Of a stretch of DNA of 64,000 nucleotides, positions 22,018-32,701 are shown in pieces; within the stretch, counting starts at the first letter, position 1; every line of letters starts with the position of its first letter. Origin of the DNA: Ryuthela nishihirai (taxonomy: Eukaryota > Arthropoda > Arachnida > Araneae > Heptathelidae). A program made the position numbers and the translations under genes. The notes below the pieces were generated by a model, which worked only from the letters and a program-made list of their open reading frames with translations, ran no database searches and had not been told where the DNA came from. Location: positions 38,626,901 to 38,690,900 of the forward strand of contig JAWZYU010000034.1 of assembly GCA_038380435.1 (NCBI GenBank), in the 5' to 3' direction.

Positions 22018-22262
22018 AGTTGATTTTCCCCACGACAACTTTCCGCAAAGTGGGATAAACAGCCAGGTCACAAAGACCCCGAGAGGTCAGATTAGTTAGT
22101 TTGTTGTCCTAATTCTGAGCAACACTTTTGCTAACACGTCTAAATGTTCAGGTCACAAAACCCTCGAGGGCGGAGACAAAGCGGGGGGAACGGTACGAAA
22201 CTGAATAGCTGCTAGGAGACAGATTGAAACTCTCGCAAATTTCATCCAGTGTGCTTCTTACC
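22018..22262 (-). mobile_element. SINE-A tail fragments, old
   Basis: Two adjacent minus-strand pieces: 22018-22090 (GGGATAAACAGCCAGGTCAC) and 22091-22262 (TCTGAGCAACACTTTTGC to CATCCAGTGTGCTTC), both heavily diverged. Confidence 0.65.
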
Positions 22263-22318
22263 ATTTTTTTTCACATAGTGACGCGAGTTTTCAATAACAA
22301 TAAGAAAAAAAATGCTCT

Positions 22319-22356
22319 TTTCCACCTCCCAAAAAACAACTTGTGGGAGGTGGAAA
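22319..22356. repeat. Short perfect hairpin
   Basis: TTTCCACCTCCCA at 22319-22331 pairs exactly with 22344-22356 around a 12-nt loop. It is not part of a recognised repeat here. Confidence 0.7.
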
Positions 22357-22481
22357 TTTTTTCTTTTCGCTTTAATAGATAAATGGAAAAAAAATGTACT
22401 TTTTGAAAATGCTAGTAAAATATTACTATTCACATTTTCGGACCATTCATTTTAGTCCCGTTCTGCACTCAGTGAGAAAAG

Positions 22482-22902
22482 TATGGTTATTTACCACTTT
22501 TTCGCACACGTTGGGCTAAGTAATCAGGTCACAAGGACCTTGAGGGCTCAGAGAAGGATGAAGGAAAGAAACCCACTGGACAGCTGTTAGGAGACAGACA
22601 ATAGCTTCCCGTCAAGGCCATCCAGCGCGTTCTTTAACGGGTACAGAGTATGGGTCTCCCACATGCGGGGCGACGGCTTAACGTCCCATCCGATGGACGG
22701 CGTCCTTTCCAAGCGATCCAAGTTCCGTAATGACCGACGGCAGAGAGGGGAGTTTTGCGGAGATATATTTCAGTGCTGGCTCAGGTAGGACTCGAATCTG
22801 GAAACTGCAGATTATGAGCCTGGTGTGTTATCGCCTGAACTACCCCCTTCCCCCCAGTTAGAAAGGTAACACCTATGAGCTTGGAAAGACCGCAGACCGT
22901 TG
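22482..22902 (-). mobile_element. SINE-A, old, with an added plus-strand fragment
   Basis: Minus-strand copy (TTTACCACTTTTTCGCAC to CTACCCCCTTCCCCCC at 22855). It is followed by a plus-strand body fragment at 22856-22902 (GAGCTTGGAAAGACCGC). Confidence 0.82.
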
Positions 22903-23061
22903 GTATAAAACTGACAGGAGCCTGTCAGTTTAATACTCAGTAGTAGAAGGGTTTGTCAGGATGGCGGGACAGCAGGAAAACAACACAAACAACCATGACT
23001 TACCCGGGGCTCGAACCCAAGATTCTCTTAGATAGTAGCCAAGCGCGCTAACGACCCGACC
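22903..23061 (-). mobile_element. SINE-B, 3' truncated
   Basis: Contains the CTGACAGGAGCCTGTCAG palindrome, the body and the head with CGGGGCTCGAACCC (B box on minus strand). The 3' part with the GAGGGGGTATTT end is missing. Confidence 0.85.
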
Positions 23062-23551
23062 AAACGTGATCCAAATCGATCCACTATTCACAGCCTGCAA
23101 AGAACAGAGAAGACATCCCCTTTGCTCTAAATTGCAGCAGAGAGACCTCTTCTGAAAATTAACGACAACGATCTAATCGCACCAATTGCGTCGCGTCCGG
23201 TGAGGATTTGTTAATGTTCTTTTCTGTTTCGGATGCGAGAGTTCGTCTCTTTCTTTACTTTATCACTTCTTCGAGTGATTCGAAGAAGAGCAGAGAGAGA
23301 AGAAACTCTTCAATCTCATTAAGACAATCATTTGCCTCAAGTGCAATCTCCCTTTCTCTATTGGCCTTGGGCATTTCCTCACAATGGCCATAACTCTGAA
23401 ACCGTTTCTCTTTTATTCAAAGAAGATAACAATCGTTACAATGAAAGCCAAAGCAGAATCCATGATGATCTTCAACGACTCATTAAGTTTCACTGTGTTT
23501 CTCTTTTGCTCCTTGAAACGTGTGTTTTACTTCACATGCTAAGTGATTAGT
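23062..23551. other. Unrecognised stretch
   Basis: Mixed composition. The short open frames at 23208-23393 and 23332-23550 have no recognised domain. Confidence 0.4.
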
Positions 23552-23925
23552 GGGTACGCTGTTTTATCTCCAAACTGCATCGTTTGTGTGCATAAATTGG
23601 GTAAAATGGCCAGGTCACAACGACCCTGAAGGTTCAGAGTAGTAAATTAGAGAAAGGGAACTGACTGGACAGCTGTTGGGAAACAGAAACCTCCCGTTAA
23701 GGTCATTCAGCGTGTTTTTTAACGTGCACAGCATATGACTCTCCTGAATATACCATTTATTTTACGCCCAAAATGGGCTAAATGGTCAGGTCATAAAGAC
23801 TCAAAGCATTCAGAGTTGAGTAGGTAAGGGAACCCACTGGATAACTGTTAGATATATTATAACCTCCAGTCAAGACCATCCAGCATGTTCTTTAATGTGC
23901 AGAGGATATAGCTTTGCTGCATATG
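23552..23925 (-). mobile_element. Two consecutive SINE-A 3' halves, old
   Basis: 23552-23757 and 23755-23925 each run from a tail-like start through GGCTAAATGG and AACGTGCAC or AATGTGCAG and stop before the body. They may be an ancient multi-module SINE, but the junction is too decayed to tell. Confidence 0.65.
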
Positions 23926-23929
23926 CCAT

Positions 23930-24570
23930 TCTTGGCAAAATTCGAAGCCACTTGGTAAAATACAGGGGAGTTGTGAAAATTGCGCCTTGTGCAATTAAGG
24001 AGAGTTGATAAAATTCGAAGTGACTTGGCCAATTCAGAGAAGATGTAAAAATTGCGATTTTTTCTGTAAAATTATGGAGAGTTGGCAAAATTCGAATCCA
24101 CTTGGTAAAACATAGGCGAGTTGTGAAAATTGAGATTTGTTTTGTGAAATTAAGAAGTGTTGGACAAATTAAGGAAACTTTACAAATGAAGGGCAGTTGG
24201 CAAAATTCGAATTTACTTGGAAAATACGGGCGAGTTGTGGTAATTGGGATTGGGTTTGTGAAATTCAGGATAGTTGACTGAAATCGAGAAAACTTGGCAA
24301 TTCTTTGGGAGTTTGAAAAGTTTGAAGTGATTTGACAAATTTAGGAGATATATAAAGATTGGGATTAGTTTCGTGAAATTAAGGACAGTTGGCCAAATTA
24401 AGGGAAAATTCACACTGACTCGCTACAATTCAGACGAGATGTAAATGTAAATATTGGAATTGTCTGTGAAATAATAATGGCTATTCCCCCCCCCCCCCAC
24501 GGACACGGAGCGAAAATCTGGAAAGTCTGCTCAGTTTTTGCTCAGTTGGCAAAATAAAATTTGAACTTCG
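23930..24570. repeat. Decayed tandem repeat (AGTTGGCAAAATTCGAA type)
   Basis: AGTTGGCAAAATTCGAA or close variants recur at about 23931, 24003, 24071 and 24195. They alternate with TTGTGAAAATTG and TTTGTGAAATTAAGGA phrases. Irregular spacing of about 70-120 bp indicates an old diverged array. Open frames here are by-products. Confidence 0.65.
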
Positions 24571-24622
24571 AGTTGGAAAATTTTTGATTTCTCCCCCCCA
24601 ACCATAGTCCTTCGCTACGCCC

Positions 24623-24755
24623 CTGCGTGTCCCTTACTGACTGAGGGCAGTGCAGGGAGTTTTGTGTACTCAACACTATCCCAGGTGGGATTCGAACCTG
24701 GGAATTGCATTTTATGAGCCTGGCTTGATACCGACTGAGCCACCCCCTCCCAACG
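24623..24755 (-). mobile_element. SINE-A head fragment
   Basis: Minus-strand proximal body and head: GTGTCCCTTACTGACTGAGG, GATTCGAACCTGGGAATTGC and ACCGACTGAGCCACCCCC. Confidence 0.85.
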
Positions 24756-25037
24756 GGACTGGGAAGGTATGGTAGAACAGTTTCGACAAAGGAACTGACA
24801 AACATAACCACACACATTAAGCGGAAAGCAATAGAAAGTTTGACGATTATTTGAATTTCCCACATCACATCCAAATAAATATTCACAAATAATAATTTCA
24901 AAATCGTACTTATATTGCCTAATTAGGACAAAAAATCTAAGCAAAACTGTCAGCTAAAATATCGGTTTTAAATTCTGGAGTCATTTAAAAAACATTCGGA
25001 TTATTTTTTCAGTTTACCATCCTATACTGTTTTCAAA

Positions 25038-25424
25038 GATTTTGGGTTGTTTTACCTCTGAGCGGCACTTTTTTGCACACCATGGGCTAAATGGCCAGGT
25101 CACATGGACCCCGAAGGCTCAGAGAAGGTTGGGGGAGAGGACCCACTGGAACAGCTGTTGGGAGACAGATGGTAGCCTCCCGTCAAGGCCATCCAGCGTA
25201 TTCTTTAACGTGCACAGGGTATGGCTCTCCCACACACGGGGCCACGGCTTAGCGTCCCATCCGACGGACGGCGGCCTTTCCAAGCCCATCGGTGTCCCCT
25301 ACTGACCGTGGCCAGGGCGGGGAATTTTGCGGAGATAATTCTCAACGCTGACCCAGCTGGGACTCGAACCTGGGAACTACAGATTACGAGCCTGGCGCGC
25401 TACCGACTAAGCCACCCCCGCCCC
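25038..25424 (-). mobile_element. SINE-A, full length, young
   Basis: Near-consensus minus-strand copy with exact 10-bp target-site duplications TGTTTTCAAA at 25028-25037 and 25425-25434. Young-subfamily states are present (CATGGACCCCGAAGG, TGTTGGGAGACAGATGG). Confidence 0.95.
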
Positions 25425-25434
25425 TGTTTTCAAA

Positions 25435-26316
25435 AATAATTCAGTACTTTTAAATAATCACCCAAGACGTACATTAAATATCCAACCACAGAAATACCCT
25501 GCACCGTTTTCTAAAATTTCTGAAATATAATGCTATGAGAATCAAGATATGATTGTTTCAGCTTCTAAAAAGAAATGTTGATTCATTTTCTTTTTATTAA
25601 TATCGTTTACTTCTGCTAGTGTTTTTATTTCTGTTTAATCTTTCCTTCAGTGTAATTCCTCTAATGATACATTTCCTTAAAATAAATATAATAGTAATCT
25701 GAACTGAATGAGAATGTCTATCTTTTTAAATTATCTCGTTAACTTTCATTACATTTTCTTTTACGTTATTTCTACTTAATTATTCAGAAGACTCAAAAAC
25801 ATCTTTTTTATTTTTATTTCTCTGCTTTAAGTTCTTTCATTTGCACATTCGTCCTTTTTCTGCTTTTTTTTATACCATCAGAGAAATGAATTCCATTTCT
25901 TTTTCCTTAAAGTTTTTATTTTCATGTGTCTAGTTGATTTCAGATTACAGTCATTAACTCAATTTTCGCTGCATAACATCCATTAGTTATTGCGGCAAAT
26001 TGTGGTAAAATAGTAATGGTATTTAAATAAAAGCACTGTTAATATTATGATGAATATTACTTTGAGTAATAGGAGAAATAACATTTAATTAAATTCCTTT
26101 TTCGATATGCAAAGAAGAAAGTGTGCGTGTTTGTTTTTGTTCCCAGAAGAGCTAGAGGCACCAAACTTTGCATGAACGTTCCCTTCATCCAGGGGAAGAA
26201 TACAGGCTGTGTGCAAACTCGCTGGGATCAACCAAACTGGTGTGGTACGATTCGAATTTCCCGAAATCCCCATAGAGTTAACGGCTGAAAGTTACTCGAA
26301 ATAACTGTTGCCACCT
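25435..26316. other. AT-rich non-coding stretch
   Basis: T-rich sequence with TTTTTATTTC-like tracts and no gene seen. The open frame at 26085-26273 (minus) has no recognised domain. Confidence 0.45.
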
Positions 26317-26655
26317 AGGGGCTGGGGTGGCTCAGTCGGTAGCGCTCCAGGCTCGTAACCTTCAGTTTCCAGGTTCGAGTCAACGCTGAGATTTATTTGC
26401 TCAAAACTCTCCGCCAGTAGGGAACCGGTCAGTAAGGAACATCGATGGGCTTGGAAAGACCGTCGTCCGTCGGATGGGACGTTAAGCCGTAACCCCGTGT
26501 GCGGGAGAGCCATACCCTGTGCACGATAAATAACACACTGGATGGCCTTGACGGGAGGCTACCATATGTCTCCCAACAGCTGTTCCAGTGGGTCCCCTCC
26601 CCAAGCTTCTCTGAGCCTTCGGGGTCCATGCGACCTGGCCATTTAGCCTATGGTG
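26317..26655 (+). mobile_element. SINE-A, 3' truncated, first arm of an inverted pair
   Basis: GGGGCTGGGGTGGCTCAGTCGG head, body with a deletion after the B box, and the 3' module to CATTTAGCCTATGG. The copy at 26656 follows in opposite orientation. Confidence 0.9.
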
Positions 26656-27040
26656 GGCTGGGTTGTTTTACCTCTGAGCGGCACTTTTTTGCACACCATG
26701 GGCGAAATGGATAGGTCACATGGACCTCGAAGGCTCAGAGAAGGTTGGGGGAGGGGACCCACTGAAACAGCTGTTGGGAGACAGATGGTAGCCCCCCGTC
26801 AAGGCCATCCAGCGTGTTCTTTAACGTGCACAGGGTATGTCTCTCCCGCACACGGGGCCACGGCTTAACGTCCCATCCGACGGACGGCGGCCTTTCCAAG
26901 CCCATCGGTGTCCCCTACTGACCGTGGGCAGGGCGGGAAATTTTGCGGAGATAAATCTCAACGCTGACCCAGCTGGGACTCGAACCTGGGAACTACAGAT
27001 TACGAGCCTGGCGCGCTACAGACTGAGCCACCCCCGCCCC
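26656..27040 (-). mobile_element. SINE-A, full length, young
   Basis: Starts GGTTGTTTTACCTCTGAGCG and ends CCACCCCCGCCCC. With the preceding plus-strand copy it forms a tail-to-tail inverted repeat of about 340 bp per arm. Confidence 0.93.
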
Positions 27041-27261
27041 TTTCCCAGGGACTTAAACCGCTGCCTTTTTCCCTCCACTATTTAGAACTGCCCTTTTTTT
27101 GAAGTGCCTTTTGTTTGGCTCTAAGTCCCTGCCCCTTATATGTTTTCTGCACGGCATTCGTCTTTACCTAGTAGACAGTCCTATCAATTGATTAGTTAAT
27201 TTCAACATTATGACAATGGAAATTTTGTTCATTATTTATTTCAGTGTTATATCAGTGGAAT

Positions 27262-27525
27262 AATTTGGAACTTCTAAAATATGCTTTGTATGGAAAATTG
27301 TCGTTGAAGATAAAGATCTCAAAAAAATCTACTTACATCTCAATTTTCAACAATATTCGTTCAAAATTTAAAGAATTACGGTAGCTGGAATGCTGTAGTA
27401 AAATCCATAACTCTTAAAATAGAAAACGAATATTTTTGAAAAGAGAGATTTAGTAGATTTGACTGAGACCTTTTATTCATCTCTAGCAATGTTTTCCATG
27501 CAAAACGTATTTTAGAAATTATAGA
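27262..27525. repeat. Imperfect inverted repeat
   Basis: 27262-27361 and 27425-27525 pair imperfectly (for example AATATTCGTT against AACGAATATT, and CTAAAATATGCTTTGTATGG against CCATGCAAAACGTATTTTAG). The loop is about 63 bp. This could be a MITE or a remnant of the 5' part of the neighbouring hAT. Confidence 0.65.
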
Positions 27526-27659
27526 GCTTCGAATTAGTTGACATTTCATGGAAATTCCGTAATTAATTGGTATGGCTCTGTATTGGCAGAAGACGAAAAA
27601 TTTGTATTTCTTGGGTAAAAAGAAAATGTAAAAAAACTACCCACAGATAATTTAAAGCT

Positions 27660-28228
27660 TTTTTGGACGAACTGCATGCTGAGTATGGCGATCTGCTTTT
27701 ACAAGAAATATTCGCTGGTTAAGTGCCGGAAAATGCCTCAAGGGATTTTTTACACTTCCAAATGAAATTCATATTTTTCTCACAGAAGTGGGCACCGATG
27801 AAGATTTAATAACAAGTTTTGTTGATGAAAATTTTCTTTGTTCACTTGTTTTCCTAACAGACGTTACAGATTATTTAAATGTCTTGAATAAATCCGTACA
27901 AGGAAAAGATCAAAACGTGTGCTGTCTTTAGAATCATGTTACTGGGTTTAGAAACTAAGTAACTAGAACTAGAAGACTACAATTGTTAAACTAGAAGACT
28001 ACAATTGTTGAAGTCAAATTTGCAGGAAAATTATTTAATTCATTTTGAAACTTGTAAAGAGTTCTACGAAGAAATGAAGCAACTTAGTAAAACAGTTAAT
28101 TTTGGAAAATTTGTTCCTAAATTAGATATCCTATTTGAAGGTTTTAATAGAAGATTTTCTCAATTTGATGACCTTAAGCAAAGTTTAAATTTATTCAGTA
28201 ATCCATTAAATATTGATATTAGCACCGT
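27660..28228 (+). pseudogene. hAT transposase (GTF2IRD2-like), upstream part
   Basis: Fragmentary frames give FLDELHAEYGDLLLQ, then after a frameshift IRWLSAGKCLKGFF, LTEVGTDEDL and LVFLTDVTDYLN, then after another break the open frame from 28005. The order matches the hAT-type proteins annotated as GTF2IRD2-like, including the RWLSRG block and the N-L-QGK region. A tandem 22-bp duplication near 27973-28015 (CTAGAAGACTACAATTGTT) disrupts the frame. The reading frame stops being hAT at 28228, where the RTE element begins, and resumes after 31822. The N-terminal part is not recognisable upstream. Confidence 0.8.
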
Positions 28229-28778
28229 TGGTCTGTAAATGGTAGCTAGGTAGTCACTGGAAGGAGAGCTATGCACCAATCCCCTGTGATGATGCATAGA
28301 ACCGGCCAGGCCTAGCACCTAATGTCCGACCCCGCCTTCTCGTGGTGCGGACCGTTAGTAACTTTCAAAAGAGATACTCTCTTGTGGAAGTGAACGGAAG
28401 GGGAGGGCTGCCAGATCGGAAGTGTGGCCTACTGATCTGGACAACTATGGCTACTTTTCTTTTTTTCTACCCTGCTGAGGAGTGGTCAACCACACAGGGT
28501 CCTGGTGCTGACCATATAAACCTACTGGACTGGACAGATATATGGCTCTGAGCTTGATTATGGATCCTGATTTTGCTGCACTGGTGGGCTTCTGTGGAGG
28601 GAAAATCTTCCGCTGTGTTTTCTGTTTGTTTGTGGGTTGACAGCCCCAAGTGAATAGATTCACAGGATATGTTTATCAGCTGGTGGATAATCCTGAGCAA
28701 AAGTCATCGCAGGCACCTGAACTCTTTGCTTCTATTGGCATCGTCAAATTCTACATTGGAGGAAGTCTTTCAGTGTAG

Positions 28779-29699
28779 ATGGCTTCAGCCTTTAGTAGTG
28801 GGGGAACGGGTCTTTGCCCCATGTCTGCGATTAGGGGGCTGTTTGATATTGTCGGCATTCCCTCTCTCAATAAACATACTTTCTTTAAACATCCCACTAA
28901 CCATTTTATCTCCATAGGTAGTTGGAATGTGAGGACTCTGCACAGAGCTTTTTCTCTTGATGTCCTCACACAAGAATTCCACCGTTATAATTTAGATATT
29001 CTCGGCTTGCAAGAGACCAGATGGACAGATAAAGGTCAGATTCTTAAAAATAATCTTAAATTTCTCTTTTCAGGGAGGGACGACAATAAGCATCAGCAAG
29101 GCGTGGGTCTGCTTCTCAGCAGACACGCTAGTGATGCTCTTCTAGGATATGAGTGCATTAATGAAAGGTTTCTTACAGCAAAATTTCAGACAAGCATTAA
29201 AGACTTGAATGTTATCTGCTGTTATGTCCCCACTGAGGATGCCGATGAGAAGGATAGGTTTTATGAACAACTTCAGGATATTTTGAATTCTGTCAAGAAA
29301 GGAGATATTACCCTTGTTCTTGGTGACTTCAATGCCAAAGTTGGTACTGACTCTGACCTTTGGGGAGGAGTAATAGGCCCTTTTGGTATTGGTAGCTGCA
29401 ATGGCAATGGGCAACGTCTCCTACAGGTAAGTAAATTCAATGGATTCAGAATAACTAATACTTATTACAAACACTGCGACATACATAAGTACACATGGGT
29501 TTCACCTGATGGGCTGCATAGGAATATGATTGATTATATATTAATTAACAGCAAATGGGCTAGTTCTGTTAGGAATACCAGGGCATATAGGGGAGCTGAA
29601 ATTGGATCTGACCATTACCTTGTTAAAAGTGTGTTGCAACTTAAACTTAAAAAGTGTTGTGCTAGGATTAAAAAATTTACTTTAATACTGAAGCTCTGA
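28779..29699 (+). pseudogene. RTE-like ORF, AP-endonuclease domain
   Basis: A 306-residue open frame with the order of apurinic-type endonuclease motifs: SWNVRT at about residue 48, LQETRW at 77-82 with the catalytic Glu, GDFNAKVG at 182-189, IDYILI at 251-256 and SDHYLV at 277-282. The true start may lie upstream, since residues 1-45 look leader-like. The frame ends at 29699 by a one-base shift near 29675. The downstream frame (TEALKDPVIAKAYHDRLL) continues the same protein. Its role in the intact element is nicking the target for target-primed reverse transcription. Confidence 0.88.
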
Positions 29700-31784
29700 A
29701 AGATCCAGTTATAGCCAAAGCTTACCATGATAGGTTACTTAGTCATTATGACAGTCATGGTTTGCTTACTACTGAAGTTGAGGAAGAATGGGATCATTTT
29801 AAACAGGCGTTTTTGGGCACTAACAGTACTCTTTTAGGAAAAAAGGAGCAGAAGAGGCAAAATTATCTGAGTGATAAGGCACTTGAGCTTATTTCGGAAA
29901 GAAAGAACTGCAGGAATGCCCTTAATCAATACCCTACTAGTCCTAATAGAAAGCATTACAGAGACCTTAATAAACTTGTAAAGGATCAGTTAGCTGCTGA
30001 TAAGAATCTTTGGCTTGATGGTTTGGCTGACAAAGCCGAGGAAGCAGTTAGACAGCACAACAGCAGAGAGCTGTACCAGATAGTTAATGTTTTGTGTGGT
30101 AGAAAACGGACAGGCATGCAAGGATTGAAGGATAAACAAGGTAAGGTTATAGAAGGGGAGGATTCTGTCATGGCTAGGTGGGCTGAGCATTTCAGTGATG
30201 TTCTAAACAATGTAGTTAGTTCTACTCCCATTGTTTGCAATGATGATAGATGCATTGGTGGCTTTAATGTTGGCCCTCTAACACAATCTGAAGTTATTTT
30301 GGCTGTTTCTAAACTTAAACTTCATAAATCCCCAGGGGTAGATGAAATTACTACGGAAATGCTTAGAGCTGGGAATGTTTCGGTTACCACTTGGATGACT
30401 GAAATTCTGAATATCTTTTATGATAAAGGCATGGTTCCTAAGGATTTTACCAGAGCTATTGTTATCCCTATTTTCAAAAAAGGTGATCGCAGTTTTTGTG
30501 ATAACTAAGGGGTATCAGCCTATTCTCTGTTCCAGGTAAAGTTCTTTCCATGATTGTGCTTAATAGAATTAAGAATCTGGTTGACAGTCAATTGCGTGAT
30601 GAGCAATGTGGATTCAGAAGTGGTAGGGGATGTGTGGATCAGATATTTTCACTTAGGCAGATTCTTGAGAAATGTTTAGAGTTTCAGAAACCTTTGGTTG
30701 CTAACTTTGTTGATTTCAAAAAGGCTTTCGACTCTGTTGATCGTCATAATTTGTGGTTGATTGTGAGATCATATGGTATACCAAGACAAGTTAGTTAACA
30801 TTATGAAAGCTCTCTATAATAACACTGAGTCGTGTGTGAGAGTTGGTAAGGCTTGTAGCAATTGGTTTAGCATTACTTCTGGTGTTCGACAAGGCTGCAT
30901 TTTGTCTCCTTTTCTCTTTAGCTTGGTTATTGATTATGTTATGCGAAATTCACTTCAAGGGAAAGATTTTGGCCTTAAATGGGCTGGAGATACGAAAATT
31001 TCTGATTTAGATTATGCTGATGATTTAGCCCTTTTGGCAAATGATGTTGATGAGATGAACTCTTTCATTCTAGCTGTTGATGAGACTGGTAGTAGAGTAC
31101 GTTTGGTTATAAACAGAGAGAAAACTAAAGTGATGAAAATTGGTCAGGCAGGCTGTGATTCAGTTAATCTGAATGGTTGCAGTCTTGAGCAGGTGTCACA
31201 GTTTAATTATCTTGGGAGCTATGTAAACAGATAATGGTGATGTGCGGCATGAGATTAACAGACGAATAGGGATTGCTGCCGGGACTTTTAAGAACCTATG
31301 GAGAGTGTGGAGAAATAGGCATATACACCTAAAGACTAAAATTAAACTGTATAATAGTTTGGTTCTTTCTAGGGTTAGTTATGGTAGTGAAACTTGGACA
31401 CTTTGTAAACAAGATAACAGGAAACTAGATGCTTTTGATTCCAGATGCTTACGCAGTATCTTGGGCATTAGGTGGTTCAACTTTGTAACTAATGATGAGA
31501 TTAGGCAAAGGAGTTTGCAACCTCCTTTAAGCAGCATATTGTGCAGAGAGAGACTCTGTTGGTTTGGCCATGTTGCCCGTATGAATAATTATAGATTGGC
31601 GAATAGGGTTATGAACAGTGCGCCTAAAGGCCTCAGAAAGAAGAGGAGACCTAGGATGCGGTGGGCAGACAATGTCAAACAGGACCTTGTTAGAATTGGT
31701 GTGCAGTGGCCAGATGCAGTAGATGTAACTCAGGATAGACTTGCTTGGAGAACTAAATTGCACGGTCTGGTTGGACCTCCGTAG
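29700..31784 (+). pseudogene. RTE-like ORF, reverse transcriptase and C-terminal region
   Basis: The parts read in three frames: 29762-30508, about 30510-30798, 30773-31234 and 31242-31784. Recognisable RT blocks are KSPGVDEITTEML, AIVIPIFKKGD, QCGFRSGRGCVDQIF, VDFKKAFDSVDRHNLW, SGVRQGCILSPFLFSLV and the catalytic LDYADDLALL at about 31004-31033. The C-terminal part contains CWFGHVARM and RPRMRWADNVKQDL, common to RTE-type and related LINEs. One-base shifts occur at about 30508, 30785 and 31232. No part is missing, so the copy is complete but inactive. Confidence 0.9.
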
Positions 31785-31822
31785 CCCACGGCTGCTTGAG
31801 TATGATGATGATGATGATGATG

Positions 31823-32187
31823 ATTAGCACCGTAGATCCTAAATATCAAATGGAATTATGTGACCTTCAGGCCGACCCAATTATTGCATCTAATAGAGAA
31901 ACTGAAATAGAATTGTTCAAACTTTTGCCTAAAGAAAAATATCCAAAAATGAAAGATTTTGGACTCCAAATAATTTCTACGTTCCGAAGTACATATATCT
32001 GCGAGCGATATCTTCCGAAGTACATATATCTGCTGCATTTTCTAACATGAAATATATAAAATCAAGATACAGGAACTGCTTGAAAGATTCTACACTCGAA
32101 CATATACTTCGGCTCGCAACAACAAATATCGATATGGAAGTAAAAGAAATTATCGTCCAACAACTACGGCCACAATGCTCCCATTAA
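31823..32187 (+). pseudogene. hAT transposase (GTF2IRD2-like), C-terminal part
   Basis: The first codons (ISTVDPKYQMELCDLQ) follow on in frame from the residues that precede the RTE element once one target-site duplication is set aside. The segment carries the LPKEKYPKMKDFGLQIIS region and the hAT dimerisation-type end (STYICE, FSNMKYIKSRYRN, LRLATTN) and stops at 32185-32187. A duplication of about 30 bp (TTCCGAAGTACATATATCTG, at about 31982 and 32013) breaks the frame. Confidence 0.82.
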
Positions 32188-32479
32188 ACTTATTAAATAT
32201 TTGATAAGATTTAGGAAATTTATACTGGTTTATTATACTTATTATTTTTCGTGCAAATAAAATAATTTTTTGAGGATTATTGTTACTTATTTTTTGTATA
32301 AGTAAAATAACTTTTTGTGGTTTATTATTACTAATTATGTTTCGTAAAAATAAAGTAATTTTTTGAGGTGACATGAACTGACTTTTCAATTACCTATCCT
32401 ATCCTATTCTTTTTTTGGCCCGCGAAATATTGGCGAAGGAGAAAATGGCCCGTGGTCTTAGAGAAGTTGGACAGCACTG
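32188..32479 (+). mobile_element. hAT 3' non-coding end with terminal inverted repeat
   Basis: AT-rich region with three diverged units containing AATAATTTTTTGAGG (about 32205-32370). It ends GTTGGACAGCACTG at 32466-32479. The complement CAGTGCTGTCCAAC has the CAGTG start typical of hAT termini. The matching 5' terminus was not found in this window. Confidence 0.65.
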
Positions 32480-32701
32480 AACTAAGTTAAAAATGCATTA
32501 CAAGTTTTCTTTCTGCCCAATTTACTCTGTTCCGTTGTTGTCCATGGGACGGTTGCCAGATCTACCTCTAGTATATATAGAACTCTGTGGAGCGAGGTTA
32601 ATACCTTTTTTTGGATTCGAAACTTCTGACATTTAATTCATCCTAGTGACATCGTCGCTTAACCCAATATGTGCAGAAAAATTCCGTTCACAGGTAAAAA
32701 T

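Larger units (their letters stand above)
28229..31822 (+). mobile_element. RTE-like non-LTR retrotransposon, near full length
   Basis: The element is bounded by exact 11-bp target-site duplications ATTAGCACCGT at 28218-28228 and 31823-31833. It has a 5' leader of about 550 bp, an endonuclease region (28779-29699), a reverse transcriptase region (about 29700-31234), a C-terminal region (31242-31784) and a 3' end of TGA/ATG triplet repeats (31799-31822), as is usual for RTE-type elements. The coding part is interrupted by about four small frameshifts but no large deletion is seen. It copies its RNA into DNA at a nicked target site. This copy appears recently inactivated. Confidence 0.9.

Noticed and set aside
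29986..30255. Minus-strand open frame inside the retrotransposon.
   Set aside because: Shadow of the plus-strand reverse transcriptase region.
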